A stretch of 64,000 bases of DNA, taken from contig NZ_FXTN01000001.1 of the NCBI RefSeq assembly GCF_900182595.1, forward strand, positions 434,001 through 498,000, written 5' to 3'. Of this stretch, positions 32,029 to 41,542 are shown one piece after another. The notes beneath the pieces were generated by a model. It was not told where the DNA came from. It saw nothing but the letters and a program-made list of their open reading frames with translations, and searched no databases. Positions within the stretch are counted from its first letter, which is position 1, and the number at the start of each line of letters is the position of its first letter. The stretch comes from Pedobacter westerhofensis. GTDB taxonomy: Bacteria > Bacteroidota > Bacteroidia > Sphingobacteriales > Sphingobacteriaceae. The translations under genes and the position numbers were made by a program.

Positions 32029-34505
32029 TAGGGGTCTACATCAACCTGGATGATGATCCCTTTATACGCTTTTTCACTGTTAAAATCGGTAATCGTTTGT
32101 TTGATTACACCCTTCACTTTCTGGATCGCGTCTGCTTTGTCTGATTTGATGATCAGCTGTTTGATATAGTAATTCCTGATCCTTGATACCAGAGGCTGCT
32201 CCGGACCCAATACGCGGTTACCTAACTGCGACCTTAGTAATGCTGCGAAATGCGCCGATGCGGCATTCAGCAGGTTAGAGTCCTTGTGTTTTACGTTGAT
32301 AAATATCAGCCTTGTAAACGGAGGATAGTGGAACTGCCTGCGTTCTTCAATCTCATCATTGTACATTGCGATGTAATTGTTTTCCACTACCTGCTTAATG
32401 ATGCGGTGGTCGTCATCATAGGCCTGGATGCAAACCTTGCCCTGTTTATCTCTCCGGCCTGCCCTGCCTGCAACCTGCGCCAGCAGCTGATAACTGCGCT
32501 CAAAAGCCCTGAAATCGGGGTAATTGAGCAGCGTATCGGCATTGATCACGCCAATCAGCGTCACATTATCAAAATCCAGTCCTTTGGCAACCATCTGCGT
32601 ACCAATCAGGATATCCGTTTTCTTGTCCTGGAAATCGCCGATGATCTTTTGCAGGCTGTTCTTTGTCCTGGTACTATCTACGTCCAGCCGTGCAATCTTT
32701 ACCTCAGGAAAAATCAGGCTTAGTTCTTCTTCCACGCGCTCTGTTCCAAAGCCCTTCTGCTCAATGTGTACCGATCCGCAGGCAGGACAGATATTCATGC
32801 TGCTTTCATGGTAACCGCAATAATGACAATGCAGTTTGCCGCTGCTTTTGTGAAAGGTAAGGCTCACATCACAGTTCACACATTTGGGCGCAAAACCGCA
32901 GGTCTTGCAGATCAGGATGGTTGCATAGCCTCTCCTGTTCTGGAACAGGATTACCTGTTCCTTTTTTTCCAGTGTTGCAGTAATATCATCGATCAGCACA
33001 CTGGAGAAATAAGAAACCATTTTCTTTCTTTTGGTTTCTTCAGAAATACTTACCACCTCCTGCAGGGGAAGCTCTACGCCTCCAAACCTTTCATTCAGCG
33101 TTACCAAACCATATTTATGGTTCAGTGCATTGTAATAACTTTCTATAGAAGGTGTGGCAGAGCCCAGTACGATCTTTGCCTTATGGAGATGTGCCAGATA
33201 TACCGCAGCATCCCTTGCCTGATAACGTGGTGCGGGTTCATTCTGTTTATAGGACGACTCATGTTCTTCATCCACTACAATCAGTTTTAAGGCATTAAAA
33301 GGCAGAAAAACCGATGAACGTGCACCAAGCACGATCCGGTATTTGCCGTTGATCACATTGTTCCAGATCTCCACGCGCTCGTTGTCGTTAAACTTGGAAT
33401 GGTATACGCCGATGGCATCGCCAAAATAGCGTTTTATCCGTTCTACGATCTGTGTAGTCAGTGCAATTTCGGGCAGCAGGAAAAGCACCTGACCGCCATT
33501 TGCAATGGCTTCCTCAATCAGTTTGATATAGACCTGGGTTTTGCCCGAGGCAGTGATGCCATGCAGCAGCACTACATCCTTTGTCTCAAATGCGGTTCCG
33601 ATACCGCCCAGTGCGGTGCTCTGCGCTTCGCTCAGTTTAAAGTTCAGGATCAGGTCGTCGTTTTCATCCTGCAGGCGGCTTACCGCTTTCTTATGCAGGC
33701 TAAAGATTTCCTTGTCCAGCAAAGATTTGAGTGCGGCCTGCCCGCAGTTGCTGTCTTCCAGCAGTTGCTGACGTGAAATTTCCTGACCTGTTTTAGACAG
33801 TTTGATGTATGCCAGCAGGGCATCCAGTTGTTTTGGAGCGCGTTCCAGCACTTCAAACAATTGTCTAAAATTCCCCTCCTCTTTATAAAAAGAATTGAGG
33901 GTGATGTATGATTTTAACAGCGGCTTGTATTTTTCTACAACCTCTTCCGCGATGTAAACAATTTCCTTGTCCAGCAGCGACCGGATGATGGGGAACACCG
34001 TTTTTTGTCCCAGCAGAGCAGAAATCTGATCAACTGTAAGCCTTTTTTGTTTTTCCAGGGCCGTAATCAGTACCGCTTCCTTATCCGTCACAAAAAGCTC
34101 CTGATGGTTTACCTCTTCACGGAGGATGATGATCGTTTCGCTGGCCAGCTTTAAGCCGGCAGGCAGGGCGGCCGACATTACATCTCCCTCATTACAGAGA
34201 TAATAATCTGTCATCCACTCCCAAAATTGTAATTGCGTCTGGTTCACCACCGGATGCTCATCGATTACATCGATGATATATTTTGCGGCATATAATTCGG
34301 GCGCAGTCTGGCTGATGCTCCTGATCAGGGCAGTGTATATCTTATTCTTGCCAAACTGAACAATAACCCTCTTACCAACGGCGGTGTGCTCATTTAAATG
34401 AAAGGGCACCCGGTAGATATAGTTTTTTGACAGTGAAAGCGGTAAAATAACTTCGATGAAAAGGGTATCCCTTTCTGTAAAATCTATATCAATATGATCC
34501 TGCAT
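32025..34505 (-). CDS. priA: Primosomal protein N', replication restart helicase
   Basis: Superfamily 2 helicase that reloads the replisome at stalled forks. 826 residues. An N-terminal DNA-binding domain (1-210) precedes Walker A GITASGKTQVY and Walker B VVDEEHESSYKQ. The two zinc-binding knots are visible as CKTCGFAPKCVNC and CHYCGYHESSMNICPACG, then GTQMVAKGLDFDNVTL and QVAGRAGR of the second RecA domain. The start abuts the stop of the DUF423 gene (34506/34505), so the pair is co-transcribed. Confidence 0.96.
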   Translation of the reverse strand: MQDHIDIDFTERDTLFIEVILPLSLSKNYIYRVPFHLNEHTAVGKRVIVQFGKNKIYTALIRSISQTAPELYAAKYIIDVIDEHPVVNQTQLQFWEWMTDYYLCNEGDVMSAALPAGLKLASETIIILREEVNHQELFVTDKEAVLITALEKQKRLTVDQISALLGQKTVFPIIRSLLDKEIVYIAEEVVEKYKPLLKSYITLNSFYKEEGNFRQLFEVLERAPKQLDALLAYIKLSKTGQEISRQQLLEDSNCGQAALKSLLDKEIFSLHKKAVSRLQDENDDLILNFKLSEAQSTALGGIGTAFETKDVVLLHGITASGKTQVYIKLIEEAIANGGQVLFLLPEIALTTQIVERIKRYFGDAIGVYHSKFNDNERVEIWNNVINGKYRIVLGARSSVFLPFNALKLIVVDEEHESSYKQNEPAPRYQARDAAVYLAHLHKAKIVLGSATPSIESYYNALNHKYGLVTLNERFGGVELPLQEVVSISEETKRKKMVSYFSSVLIDDITATLEKKEQVILFQNRRGYATILICKTCGFAPKCVNCDVSLTFHKSSGKLHCHYCGYHESSMNICPACGSVHIEQKGFGTERVEEELSLIFPEVKIARLDVDSTRTKNSLQKIIGDFQDKKTDILIGTQMVAKGLDFDNVTLIGVINADTLLNYPDFRAFERSYQLLAQVAGRAGRRDKQGKVCIQAYDDDHRIIKQVVENNYIAMYNDEIEERRQFHYPPFTRLIFINVKHKDSNLLNAASAHFAALLRSQLGNRVLGPEQPLVSRIRNYYIKQLIIKSDKADAIQKVKGVIKQTITDFNSEKAYKGIIIQVDVDPY

Positions 34506-34892
34506 TTATCTGTTTTTTAATGCGGCAAAAAAGAGCATCGCCCAGCCTGCAATCAGGAGCAGGCCTCCCAGCGGTGTTACGGGGCCTATTATATTTACAA
34601 AGCTGATATGCGTAATTTCCCTGGTTGCCAGCAGGTAAAGCGATCCCGAAAAAAGTACGATCCCTATGGTAAAGCAAAAATATGAAATGTCTACCAGTTT
34701 TGTCCGGAACCGCGCAAAGGTAGATAAGAAAAGCAAGGCAAAAGTATGGTAAAACTGGTATTCAATTCCTTTGGTCCATATAGCAAGCTGGTCAGCAGAG
34801 AGAACATTTTTCAAACTGTGGGCACCAAAAGCGCCGAACATTACTGCCACCGCACCAAAAAAGGATGCAGTTAAAATTATTCGTCTATTCAT
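34506..34892 (-). CDS. DUF423 family inner-membrane protein
   Basis: 128 residues with four predicted membrane helices: SFFGAVAVMFGAFGAHSL, FALLFLSTFARF, ISYFCFTIGIVLFSGSLYLL and LLLIAGWAMLFFAAL. The phrase GAFGAHSLK and the later GPVTPLGGLLLIAGW are typical of DUF423 (YgdD-like) proteins. The function of the family is unknown. It directly abuts priA on the same strand, an arrangement that gives no clear functional link. Confidence 0.9.
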   Translation of the reverse strand: MNRRIILTASFFGAVAVMFGAFGAHSLKNVLSADQLAIWTKGIEYQFYHTFALLFLSTFARFRTKLVDISYFCFTIGIVLFSGSLYLLATREITHISFVNIIGPVTPLGGLLLIAGWAMLFFAALKNR

Positions 34893-34964
34893 TCAATTAG
34901 CTTTTATCGCTGCCACAAAATTAAGAAACCTCTTTGCATTTTCTTAGTAATCCAACTATTAAAT

Positions 34965-34972
34965 TAAATTTG
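34965..34972 (+). promoter_or_regulatory. Candidate -7 element for the DUF3352-like gene
   Basis: TAAATTTG matches TAnnTTTG, 11 nt before the ATG at 34984. Confidence 0.4.
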
Positions 34973-34983
34973 CTTAAATACAA

Positions 34984-36573
34984 ATGAAAAGAATATACCT
35001 CACCCTAATTATATTACTCGCTGCGATGTCTGGCATGGCATACCTATATTTTTCCAGGCTGAACAGGGAAAGTACGTATAACGAGGTAAGCCTCCATGCT
35101 GCAACCGCAAACTCCGGACTGGTGTTCTGTATACATAACGATAAAAGCATCTTCGAAATTTTGAAGGGGCAGGATCTGTTTGAAAAAGTACTGGGCGAAA
35201 GCCGTTTTAACCAGCTCAGCCTGTTAAAAGACCTTCTGATTTCCAATACAGCGGTAAACAGCCTGATTGCAAACAGGGATGTTTTCATCAGTTTCTCGGG
35301 CGGCAAGACCAGGGAGATCAATTACCTGATCAGTACACAGTTAAACGGCGAGCCCGGGAAACCTGTGATCACCGATGCCCTGCAGTCGGCAGGCATTAAA
35401 GTAACAGAAGCCGCAGGGATGATCAAGCTAACACTGAACGACAGTACCGTATTTTACCTCGGGCTGGATAAAAACCTGGTGCTCCTGGCAGACAAACCGG
35501 AGCTGGTACAATCAGGACTCAGCCAGAGCCCCTCAAAAAGCTCGGAGGACTTTGTAAAGTATATTAAATTAAACAGCAAACTGGGGAAAAACAGCGTAGG
35601 CAACCTCTTTATCGATTTTAATAAGATCCCGCCGCTGCTCAAATCAATGATGCCCGGCAATCTAAACGGAAGTACGGCTCTCTTTAACCACCAGGATTCT
35701 TTTGCCGCACTTAACTATAATTTTAGCCGCGAGCGCTTGTTTTTCAGCGGCAGCACCCGGCTCAATGCCGCGGGAAACTATCTGAGCCTCTATGCTGCAA
35801 CAGCGCCACAAAAGAACAGTATGGACAACCTTTTGCCCGCCAATACGGCAAACTTCAGGCTGTATGCCATACCTGATTACAAGCTGTGGCACAAGTCGCT
35901 CAACAGCTGGTTCAGCCTGCACAAAGAAGATCAGCTGGTCAGAAAAAACATTCAGCATACTGATCAGCTTTACCACCTCAATCCGGATGATATCTTCCCC
36001 AGATATTTCAAAGATCAGCTGATCACTTTTCAGCTGCGGTCTTCAGAAAACCTGGGTGCAATCAATCTGAGCAACGGAGATAAGGTAAAACAGCTGCTGA
36101 TCGATATCAGTACAGATTATGACAGCGACATCAAGCTGTTTAAAGTGGCAGACCTGCTGTATGGGTATTTTGGCGAACCTTTCAAAAAATTTAGCAGGCC
36201 GTACTATACGATCATAGATAATTACCTGGTTGTTGCCAATCAGCCTGCTACGCTGCAGGAATTCCTGAGCTATTACAGAAGAAATGAGCTGCTGGTAAGC
36301 ACGCCGGACTATATAGACCTGTACGCACAGATCTCCAACACAGCGAGTGTTACTTTTTACGCTAACCACAAAAATTCTGCTGATATTGTTCGCAACAGCA
36401 TTTTCAGCTCTTATTATAAACATTTTGCGGCTGATAAAGGACTTGGAAAATTCAGTTCGATGATTTATCAGCTCAATGGCGGACAGGGTGATTTCCAGAC
36501 TAATTTCTTAATCAACAGGTTAGCTGAAAACGATAATAAATCTATAACTGACAGCTTATCAATTATCAGATAA
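34984..36573 (+). CDS. Membrane-anchored DUF3352-like protein
   Basis: 529 residues. An N-terminal helix (IYLTLIILLAAMSGMAYLYF) serves as an uncleaved anchor or signal. The large soluble part resembles the DUF3352-type proteins: repeating hydrophobic strands, LFIDFNKIPPLLKSM at about 210, and LVVANQPATLQEFLSYY near 425. It would face the periplasm. No catalytic motif is seen and the function is unknown. It precedes the DUF5723-like outer-membrane gene by 101 nt on the same strand, which hints at an envelope role. Confidence 0.7.
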   Translation: MKRIYLTLIILLAAMSGMAYLYFSRLNRESTYNEVSLHAATANSGLVFCIHNDKSIFEILKGQDLFEKVLGESRFNQLSLLKDLLISNTAVNSLIANRDVFISFSGGKTREINYLISTQLNGEPGKPVITDALQSAGIKVTEAAGMIKLTLNDSTVFYLGLDKNLVLLADKPELVQSGLSQSPSKSSEDFVKYIKLNSKLGKNSVGNLFIDFNKIPPLLKSMMPGNLNGSTALFNHQDSFAALNYNFSRERLFFSGSTRLNAAGNYLSLYAATAPQKNSMDNLLPANTANFRLYAIPDYKLWHKSLNSWFSLHKEDQLVRKNIQHTDQLYHLNPDDIFPRYFKDQLITFQLRSSENLGAINLSNGDKVKQLLIDISTDYDSDIKLFKVADLLYGYFGEPFKKFSRPYYTIIDNYLVVANQPATLQEFLSYYRRNELLVSTPDYIDLYAQISNTASVTFYANHKNSADIVRNSIFSSYYKHFAADKGLGKFSSMIYQLNGGQGDFQTNFLINRLAENDNKSITDSLSIIR

Positions 36574-36674
36574 TACCCTAAAAATTGTGAATGATTTACA
36601 TGGGGGTAAAATTTAACATCCAAATAATAGCTTTATAGTATTAAAATCCTCATATTTAAGGACGCTATCATACT

Positions 36675-38099
36675 ATGGTTAAAAGATACTTACTGATCTG
36701 TGCTTTATTATTTTCCGTAACACAGCTTAAGGCACAGCAATACGGGCTGTTTAATACAAAAACACTCTTCGACGCTTTTGAAAATCCGGCCCAGAAAGCC
36801 TTCGTCCTCGATTCATCACGCCAGTTTGCTTCTAACTTTCTTCTGCCCTATTTCGGTTTAAATGCCGCAAACAAAGGAGATTCCAAATATGTGCTGAGCG
36901 ACCTGATCAATCACAGCACCTACAATACCGATAACGTGCTGATCGGCAACAACAACCGGAACAAGCTTTTTCAGAGCTCCAATATCTACCTGCTCACCTT
37001 CAGGATGTTCCAGTCGTACAAGTACAACAAAGAGCTTGGATTTTCGTGGCAGGTACGGTCAGACGTTTTTGCCGATTACACCAATGAAACCCTGGTTGTT
37101 TTTGGCGATTATAACCGCTTTACAAACTCACAGACAGGATTGCTCAACAGCAACGGCTTTGGGCAGTCGTACCACCAGTTTAGCGTAACGTACCGAGAAA
37201 ACCTGAATAAAAGACTTGCTTTTGGCGCTAAGCTGAGCTTACTGAGCGGCATCACCTATAACCAAATCAACGTTACAAATTCAAGCCTTACCATCAATCA
37301 CGTAACGGATGACCTTACTGTAGGGCTGCAGGGCACTTACCGTTCTAACTTCCTGCGGGCAAAAGAACTGGATAGAAATTCATTCCTGCCCAATTTTAAA
37401 AACCCTGGTATGTCGGTAAGTTTGGGTACAACATACCAGGCCAAAAGCGGTATATTTATCATGGCCAACATCAAGGACCTTGGTTTTATCAAATGGAACA
37501 AGCAGTCGCACGATTTTAACGTCAACAGCGCCGTTACCGTTGGCAGGGAGACCATTGATCCTGACAATCCGGAATATATCAATACCAATACCCTTGAAGA
37601 TGAGCTCAATGAGGTTTTCGTAAAATCAGACCGGCAGAAAGGTTTTTATACCGCCACCAATGCCAAAGCTGATTTCATGATCTCCAGGAAATATGATTTC
37701 TATACACCAAGCCTGATTGTTTCCAAAAACCTGTTTTACCAGGGTGGCGACGCTGCTTTTGTAAACACCTTTAAGCGCAACGAGTTTTCTGTCAGCCTGT
37801 CTCCTACTTATAATATGAACGGCTTTATGATGCTGGGCACACAGGGCATGTATCAAACACCAAATTTTGAGTTTTTCCTGGGAACGGACAACCTACTGAA
37901 ATCGGCTGCTATTAAAAAAGTAGCAGTGGTAAATTCAGGCTATTATGGTGCATCATTTTATATGGGACTGGCTATCAAATTCGGGTTTGTAGTGGAACAC
38001 CCGCAGAACAGCAGTTATATGCCTGGAGTAGGCGACGATACGCAAACCAGCTTTTTCAGAAGAATATTCAAGGTATTCCAGCACAAAGGCCGCGATTAG
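36675..38099 (+). CDS. Outer-membrane beta-barrel protein, DUF5723-like
   Basis: 474 residues. The signal peptide (MVKRYLLICALLFSVTQLKAQ, cut after K-A) is followed by QYGLFNTKTLFDAFENPA, the opening typical of Bacteroidota DUF5723 barrels, then many strand-like stretches (FGAKLSLLSGITY, MSVSLGTTYQAK, FSVSLSPTYNMNGFMML, ASFYMGLAIKFGFV). The final Asp-Arg tail after the last strand is odd for a barrel that would end in an aromatic residue; an extra 40-residue tail extends past it. Function unknown, probably structural or export-related. It converges on tsaB with a 4-nt overlap. Confidence 0.75.
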   Translation: MVKRYLLICALLFSVTQLKAQQYGLFNTKTLFDAFENPAQKAFVLDSSRQFASNFLLPYFGLNAANKGDSKYVLSDLINHSTYNTDNVLIGNNNRNKLFQSSNIYLLTFRMFQSYKYNKELGFSWQVRSDVFADYTNETLVVFGDYNRFTNSQTGLLNSNGFGQSYHQFSVTYRENLNKRLAFGAKLSLLSGITYNQINVTNSSLTINHVTDDLTVGLQGTYRSNFLRAKELDRNSFLPNFKNPGMSVSLGTTYQAKSGIFIMANIKDLGFIKWNKQSHDFNVNSAVTVGRETIDPDNPEYINTNTLEDELNEVFVKSDRQKGFYTATNAKADFMISRKYDFYTPSLIVSKNLFYQGGDAAFVNTFKRNEFSVSLSPTYNMNGFMMLGTQGMYQTPNFEFFLGTDNLLKSAAIKKVAVVNSGYYGASFYMGLAIKFGFVVEHPQNSSYMPGVGDDTQTSFFRRIFKVFQHKGRD

Positions 38100-38782
38100 A
38101 CTTTCTTCTTTGCCTGTGTGACTACAAAATCTTTCAGATAATAAGGCTCAAAATAAGCTACATCTTCAAAATCCTGCCTGCCAAAGGCCTCAAAGGCCAG
38201 CTGGCTCATGTGTGCAGCAGAATTAAACTGAACCGCTGAAAAGAGTGCATTCGGAGATACAATTGCATCACTGCATTTCATTGCCCCGTCGCCGATAAAG
38301 GTTACCTGCGTATGCTGCAGCTGCTCCTGATAAGAATCCCCGTCGATGATTTTGGCGGTTACAGGCAACACCTCATTCATATCCTGATCATACATAGCAG
38401 TAAACACCTCCATCCTTCTCGCATCAATCATCGGGCAAATGTAACCCTGGTAATCTTTGGCGGTATCCAGGAAACCTTTAGCCATCATCTGCAGGGTATT
38501 TACTGCAATCAGCGGCTTATCTACAGCAAAGCAAATTCCTTTGGCAGTAGATACCCCAATCCGTAAACCGGTATAAGAGCCCGGGCCTTTGCTCACGGCA
38601 ATTGCGTCCAGGTTTGCATAAGCCATTCCGGCAAGCTGCATGACCTCATCTATAAACAGCGTAAGGCTTCCCGCATGGATATTTTGGGCAGCAAGTTCTT
38701 TTAAAGCGATCGTTTCGCCGTTGAGAGAGAGCGCAGCCGAACATGTTGATGTAGCTGTTTCGATTTGGAGTATGGTAGCCAT
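38096..38782 (-). CDS. tsaB: tRNA threonylcarbamoyladenosine synthesis protein TsaB
   Basis: Partner of TsaD and TsaE in making t6A37 on ANN-decoding tRNAs. 228 residues with the ASKHA-type N-terminus MATILQIETATSTCSAALS and the signature SKGPGSYTGLRIGVSTAKG at about 65-83. It lacks the HxxxH metal site of TsaD, as expected for TsaB. It is first to be read before yidD on this strand only by position; the gap of 23 nt to yidD suggests a shared transcript. Confidence 0.95.
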   Translation of the reverse strand: MATILQIETATSTCSAALSLNGETIALKELAAQNIHAGSLTLFIDEVMQLAGMAYANLDAIAVSKGPGSYTGLRIGVSTAKGICFAVDKPLIAVNTLQMMAKGFLDTAKDYQGYICPMIDARRMEVFTAMYDQDMNEVLPVTAKIIDGDSYQEQLQHTQVTFIGDGAMKCSDAIVSPNALFSAVQFNSAAHMSQLAFEAFGRQDFEDVAYFEPYYLKDFVVTQAKKKV

Positions 38783-38805
38783 TGCAGCAAATATAAACTT
38801 AAAAT

Positions 38806-39036
38806 TCAGGGAACAGGATCATGGCCGTGCGCGCCCCATGGATGGCAGCGGCCAATTCGTTTAAGGGTAAGCCATCCGCCTTTAAAGGGGCCGTGTTTTT
38901 TGATGGCCTCAATGCCGTACTGCGAACAGGTAGGTGTAAAACGGCAGCTTGATCCCAGCAGCGGGGATATAAACCATTGATAAAACTTAATCAATGCTAA
39001 GAAGAACCAGCCGATTGCACGTTTAATCAGTTCCAT
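38806..39036 (-). CDS. yidD: Membrane protein insertion efficiency factor YidD
   Basis: 76 residues with the YidD signature [18 protein letters not shown] (about 23-40) and [20 protein letters not shown], preceded by an amphipathic/hydrophobic N-terminus that binds the inner membrane. It assists YidC-dependent insertion. It overlaps the end of rnpA by 14 nt, the widely conserved rpmH-rnpA-yidD order. YidC itself is not in the window. Confidence 0.97.
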   Translation of the reverse strand: MELIKRAIGWFFLALIKFYQWFISPLLGSSCRFTPTCSQYGIEAIKKHGPFKGGWLTLKRIGRCHPWGAHGHDPVP

Positions 39037-39418
39037 CGGCCTGTACAGTTACAATCAGTTTTTTAAATGCGTTGGCTAGTTTCTTTTCAAAGAAAGCATA
39101 TTCGTAATGTTCTTTACCAATAAACTGTATTGAAAGCAGCAGTGTCTGGTCTTCGTGGTTCAGCAGGGGATAAAGATCAGTAGCTTTGTGTAAACGATAA
39201 GCTTCACGCGTCCTGCGCTTGATCAGGTTCCTGTCATGCGCACGTTTAAACCTTTTTTTAGACACATTGATCACTACCTGTGCAGGAAAAGCACTTTTAC
39301 CAGGTACAAATAAATATGACAGGCGGAAGGGATACAATAAAAAAGAAGAACCGTTCTTAAACAACAGGTCTAATGATTTCCTGCTGCATAACCGTTCTTC
39401 TTTGATAAATGTTTTCAT
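39023..39418 (-). CDS. rnpA: Ribonuclease P protein component
   Basis: Protein subunit of RNase P that matures tRNA 5' ends. 131 residues from ATG 39418 ([20 protein letters not shown]). The RNR signature is present as [19 protein letters not shown] longer reading to 39460 lacks homology. It lies between rpmH (62 nt upstream) and yidD (14-nt overlap). Confidence 0.95.
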   Translation of the reverse strand: MKTFIKEERLCSRKSLDLLFKNGSSFLLYPFRLSYLFVPGKSAFPAQVVINVSKKRFKRAHDRNLIKRRTREAYRLHKATDLYPLLNHEDQTLLLSIQFIGKEHYEYAFFEKKLANAFKKLIVTVQADGTD

Positions 39419-39480
39419 GTTTTTGATCGCATATTCGCAGACATAATGATCTGCCGGCACTTAACGTGCAGCAATCAAAA

Positions 39481-39639
39481 TTATGCTTTGTGACGACGTT
39501 CGTCAGACACTGATAATTTTCTTCTTCCTTTTGCGCGGCGGGAAGCTAATACTCTTCTACCGTTTGCTGTAGCCATTCTTTCGCGGAAGCCGTGTTTGTT
39601 TCTTCTCTTTCTTTGCGAAGGTTGGAATGTTCTTTTCAT
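39481..39639 (-). CDS. rpmH: 50S ribosomal protein L34
   Basis: 52 residues: [20 protein letters not shown], then [20 protein letters not shown] and the tail [12 protein letters not shown]. This is the complete L34 signature with the slightly longer C-terminus usual in Bacteroidota. It heads the rpmH-rnpA-yidD group and stands 119 nt from the next gene. It is below typical ORF cut-offs but unmistakable. Confidence 0.97.
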   Translation of the reverse strand: MKRTFQPSQRKRRNKHGFRERMATANGRRVLASRRAKGRRKLSVSDERRHKA

Positions 39640-39758
39640 AACTGTATGATATCTTAACTATTATTTTTTTAAATAAGAGGTGCAAATATAGCGCGATTTT
39701 TTCTTAATTGCAAATAGATTCAGCAAAGTTTCTGTTTTTATCCATTCTTTATTTGAAG

Positions 39759-40493
39759 CTACATTCCCAGTGCAGCTTTGAGCTTAATATATCCCGTTTT
39801 ACTCACCGGGAGCCAAATATCTGACTTTAAAAGCACTATATAACTATCTTTCTCCTTCAATTCGATTTTACTTACCTGGGCAAGGTTAATCAGGTAAGAG
39901 CGGTGGATGCGGATAAACTGTTCACTATCCAGTGTCTTTTCAAAAAAACTCATCGTTTTATTTTTATAGAAATGCCCCTCGGTAGTACTCATTTTTACAT
40001 GGTCATCATCGGCCTCAAAATAATGGATATCGTTTACAGGGATGATCTTGATCACTCCGTTTGTTTTTACCACCACCCTGTGCTGCTGCGCAGGGCTCAT
40101 ACCGGCAGTTTCCAGCAACTCTTCTGTCGGCTCTGCCTGTTTCAGCCTGGCAGGGATCTTATGCATCGCCTGGTCAAACCTCTCCTGCTCTATTGGCTTC
40201 AGCAGATAATCTGCAGCATTAACCTCAAATGCCTTAATGGCGTACTCATCAAAGGCAGTGGTAAATATGACAGCAGGCGGGTCTTCCACAAGTTCGAGCA
40301 TTTCAAAACCATTGATCTTAGGCATCTGGATATCCAGGAAGATAAAATCCGGTTTCAGCTGGCTGATTGCCTTTAAGCCCTCAAAACCATCACTGCACTC
40401 GGCCACAATCTCAACATCAGGAAAACTTTTCAGATAATGTTTAACCACATCTCTTGCTAAAGGTTCATCATCAATAAGTATTGTTCTGATCAT
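39759..40493 (-). CDS. LytTR-family response regulator
   Basis: 244 residues: receiver domain (1-115) with IDDEPLARD, phospho-acceptor Asp in FIFLDIQMPKINGFE and Lys in LKPI, and a C-terminal LytTR DNA-binding domain (140-242, FIRIHRSYLINLAQV). Its start overlaps the end of the LytS-like kinase gene by 23 nt, so it is the cognate regulator. Together with the LiaF-like protein upstream it forms a three-gene unit on the minus strand. Confidence 0.94.
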   Translation of the reverse strand: MIRTILIDDEPLARDVVKHYLKSFPDVEIVAECSDGFEGLKAISQLKPDFIFLDIQMPKINGFEMLELVEDPPAVIFTTAFDEYAIKAFEVNAADYLLKPIEQERFDQAMHKIPARLKQAEPTEELLETAGMSPAQQHRVVVKTNGVIKIIPVNDIHYFEADDDHVKMSTTEGHFYKNKTMSFFEKTLDSEQFIRIHRSYLINLAQVSKIELKEKDSYIVLLKSDIWLPVSKTGYIKLKAALGM

Positions 40494-41532
40494 ATTTCTG
40501 TGGTATTTTAAGGGTCGTTAAATAAATATTATCATCCAGTATGGTAGTCTGCAGCAAATTACTGTCTGCAAAAAGCAAATATAACCTTCTTCTGATGGCA
40601 GACAAACCAAAACCTGTACCACCTGCGGCTTTCATCTCCGGATCAAACGGATTTTTTACGCTGATGTGGAGCAGATTGTGCTCTACTTTTAAATGCACCG
40701 AGATCAGTATGGCCGCGGATGTGTTGTAGAGCCCAAATTTGATGGCATTTTCTACAATAGGCTGCAGCAGGGTGCCGGGCAAACAAAGTCCCAGCGTATC
40801 CTCATCAATGTTGATGTCAAGGTTTAAGCGGTGACTAAACCTCACTTTTTCGATATCAAGATACAGCTGGATATATTCCATCTCTTCTTCCACGCTCACC
40901 CATACCTCGTCGTCCCTTTTCAGTGTGCCCCGTAAAAAAGAAGCCAGCTTGGTAATCATCGTACCTGCTTCTTTGGGATTAACTATCGTCAGCGCATAAA
41001 CAGAGTTCAGGCTATTGAATAAAAAATGGGGCTGCAACTGGTGCCTCAGCTTATTCAACTCCGCTTCCTTGGCCAGGTTCTCTGCGGTATGCAGGCGCTG
41101 CTGCGTTTCTGACTGTTCCTCCAGTTTGTACCAGAGCACATTGGCAAAGGCACACCAGGCCAGGAACACAAATAAAACGATTGACCTGAAAGGCATAGAA
41201 ACATCAAGGAAACTCCGGTAAGTCTGGTAACGGATAAAGATGGTACTGAGCACATAGGTGCTCAAAAAAGATACCGCTACCGATAATACGATAGCCAGCA
41301 CGATCACAAACAGCACAATTTCCTGTTTGGGCTGATAAAACCTGAGGATCGTACCTACCACCAGGCAGGACAGGGCAAGTAATGTATTGGTGATTAAACT
41401 GTCAGCTACTGAAGCATACCAGTTAAAATTGAGCGTATAATAAAAAAGCAGGACGAATGCTACGATCCAGGCAATATAGAGCATTGCTCCTGCTTTTTGT
41501 ACGCTTTTGCTTAATAAAGGGTTATTGGCCAC
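40471..41532 (-). CDS. LytS-like sensor histidine kinase
   Basis: 353 residues. Four membrane helices occupy about residues 15-135 with almost no periplasmic loop, an intramembrane-sensing layout. A coiled coil leads into a His_kinase domain with the phospho-acceptor in LRHQLQPHFLFNSLN at about 165, then an ATPase domain with LQPIVENAIKFGL and GTGFGLSAIRRRL. It is co-translated with the LytTR regulator. The LiaF-like protein gene ends 10 nt before it, so that protein may control its activity, as LiaF does for LiaS. Confidence 0.92.
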   Translation of the reverse strand: MANNPLLSKSVQKAGAMLYIAWIVAFVLLFYYTLNFNWYASVADSLITNTLLALSCLVVGTILRFYQPKQEIVLFVIVLAIVLSVAVSFLSTYVLSTIFIRYQTYRSFLDVSMPFRSIVLFVFLAWCAFANVLWYKLEEQSETQQRLHTAENLAKEAELNKLRHQLQPHFLFNSLNSVYALTIVNPKEAGTMITKLASFLRGTLKRDDEVWVSVEEEMEYIQLYLDIEKVRFSHRLNLDINIDEDTLGLCLPGTLLQPIVENAIKFGLYNTSAAILISVHLKVEHNLLHISVKNPFDPEMKAAGGTGFGLSAIRRRLYLLFADSNLLQTTILDDNIYLTTLKIPQKYDQNNTY

Positions 41533-41542
41533 AGTTTTAGGT

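Noticed and set aside
32250..33776. Several long ORFs on the plus strand inside priA
   Set aside because: They are shadows of the priA frame; the minus strand carries all helicase and zinc motifs.
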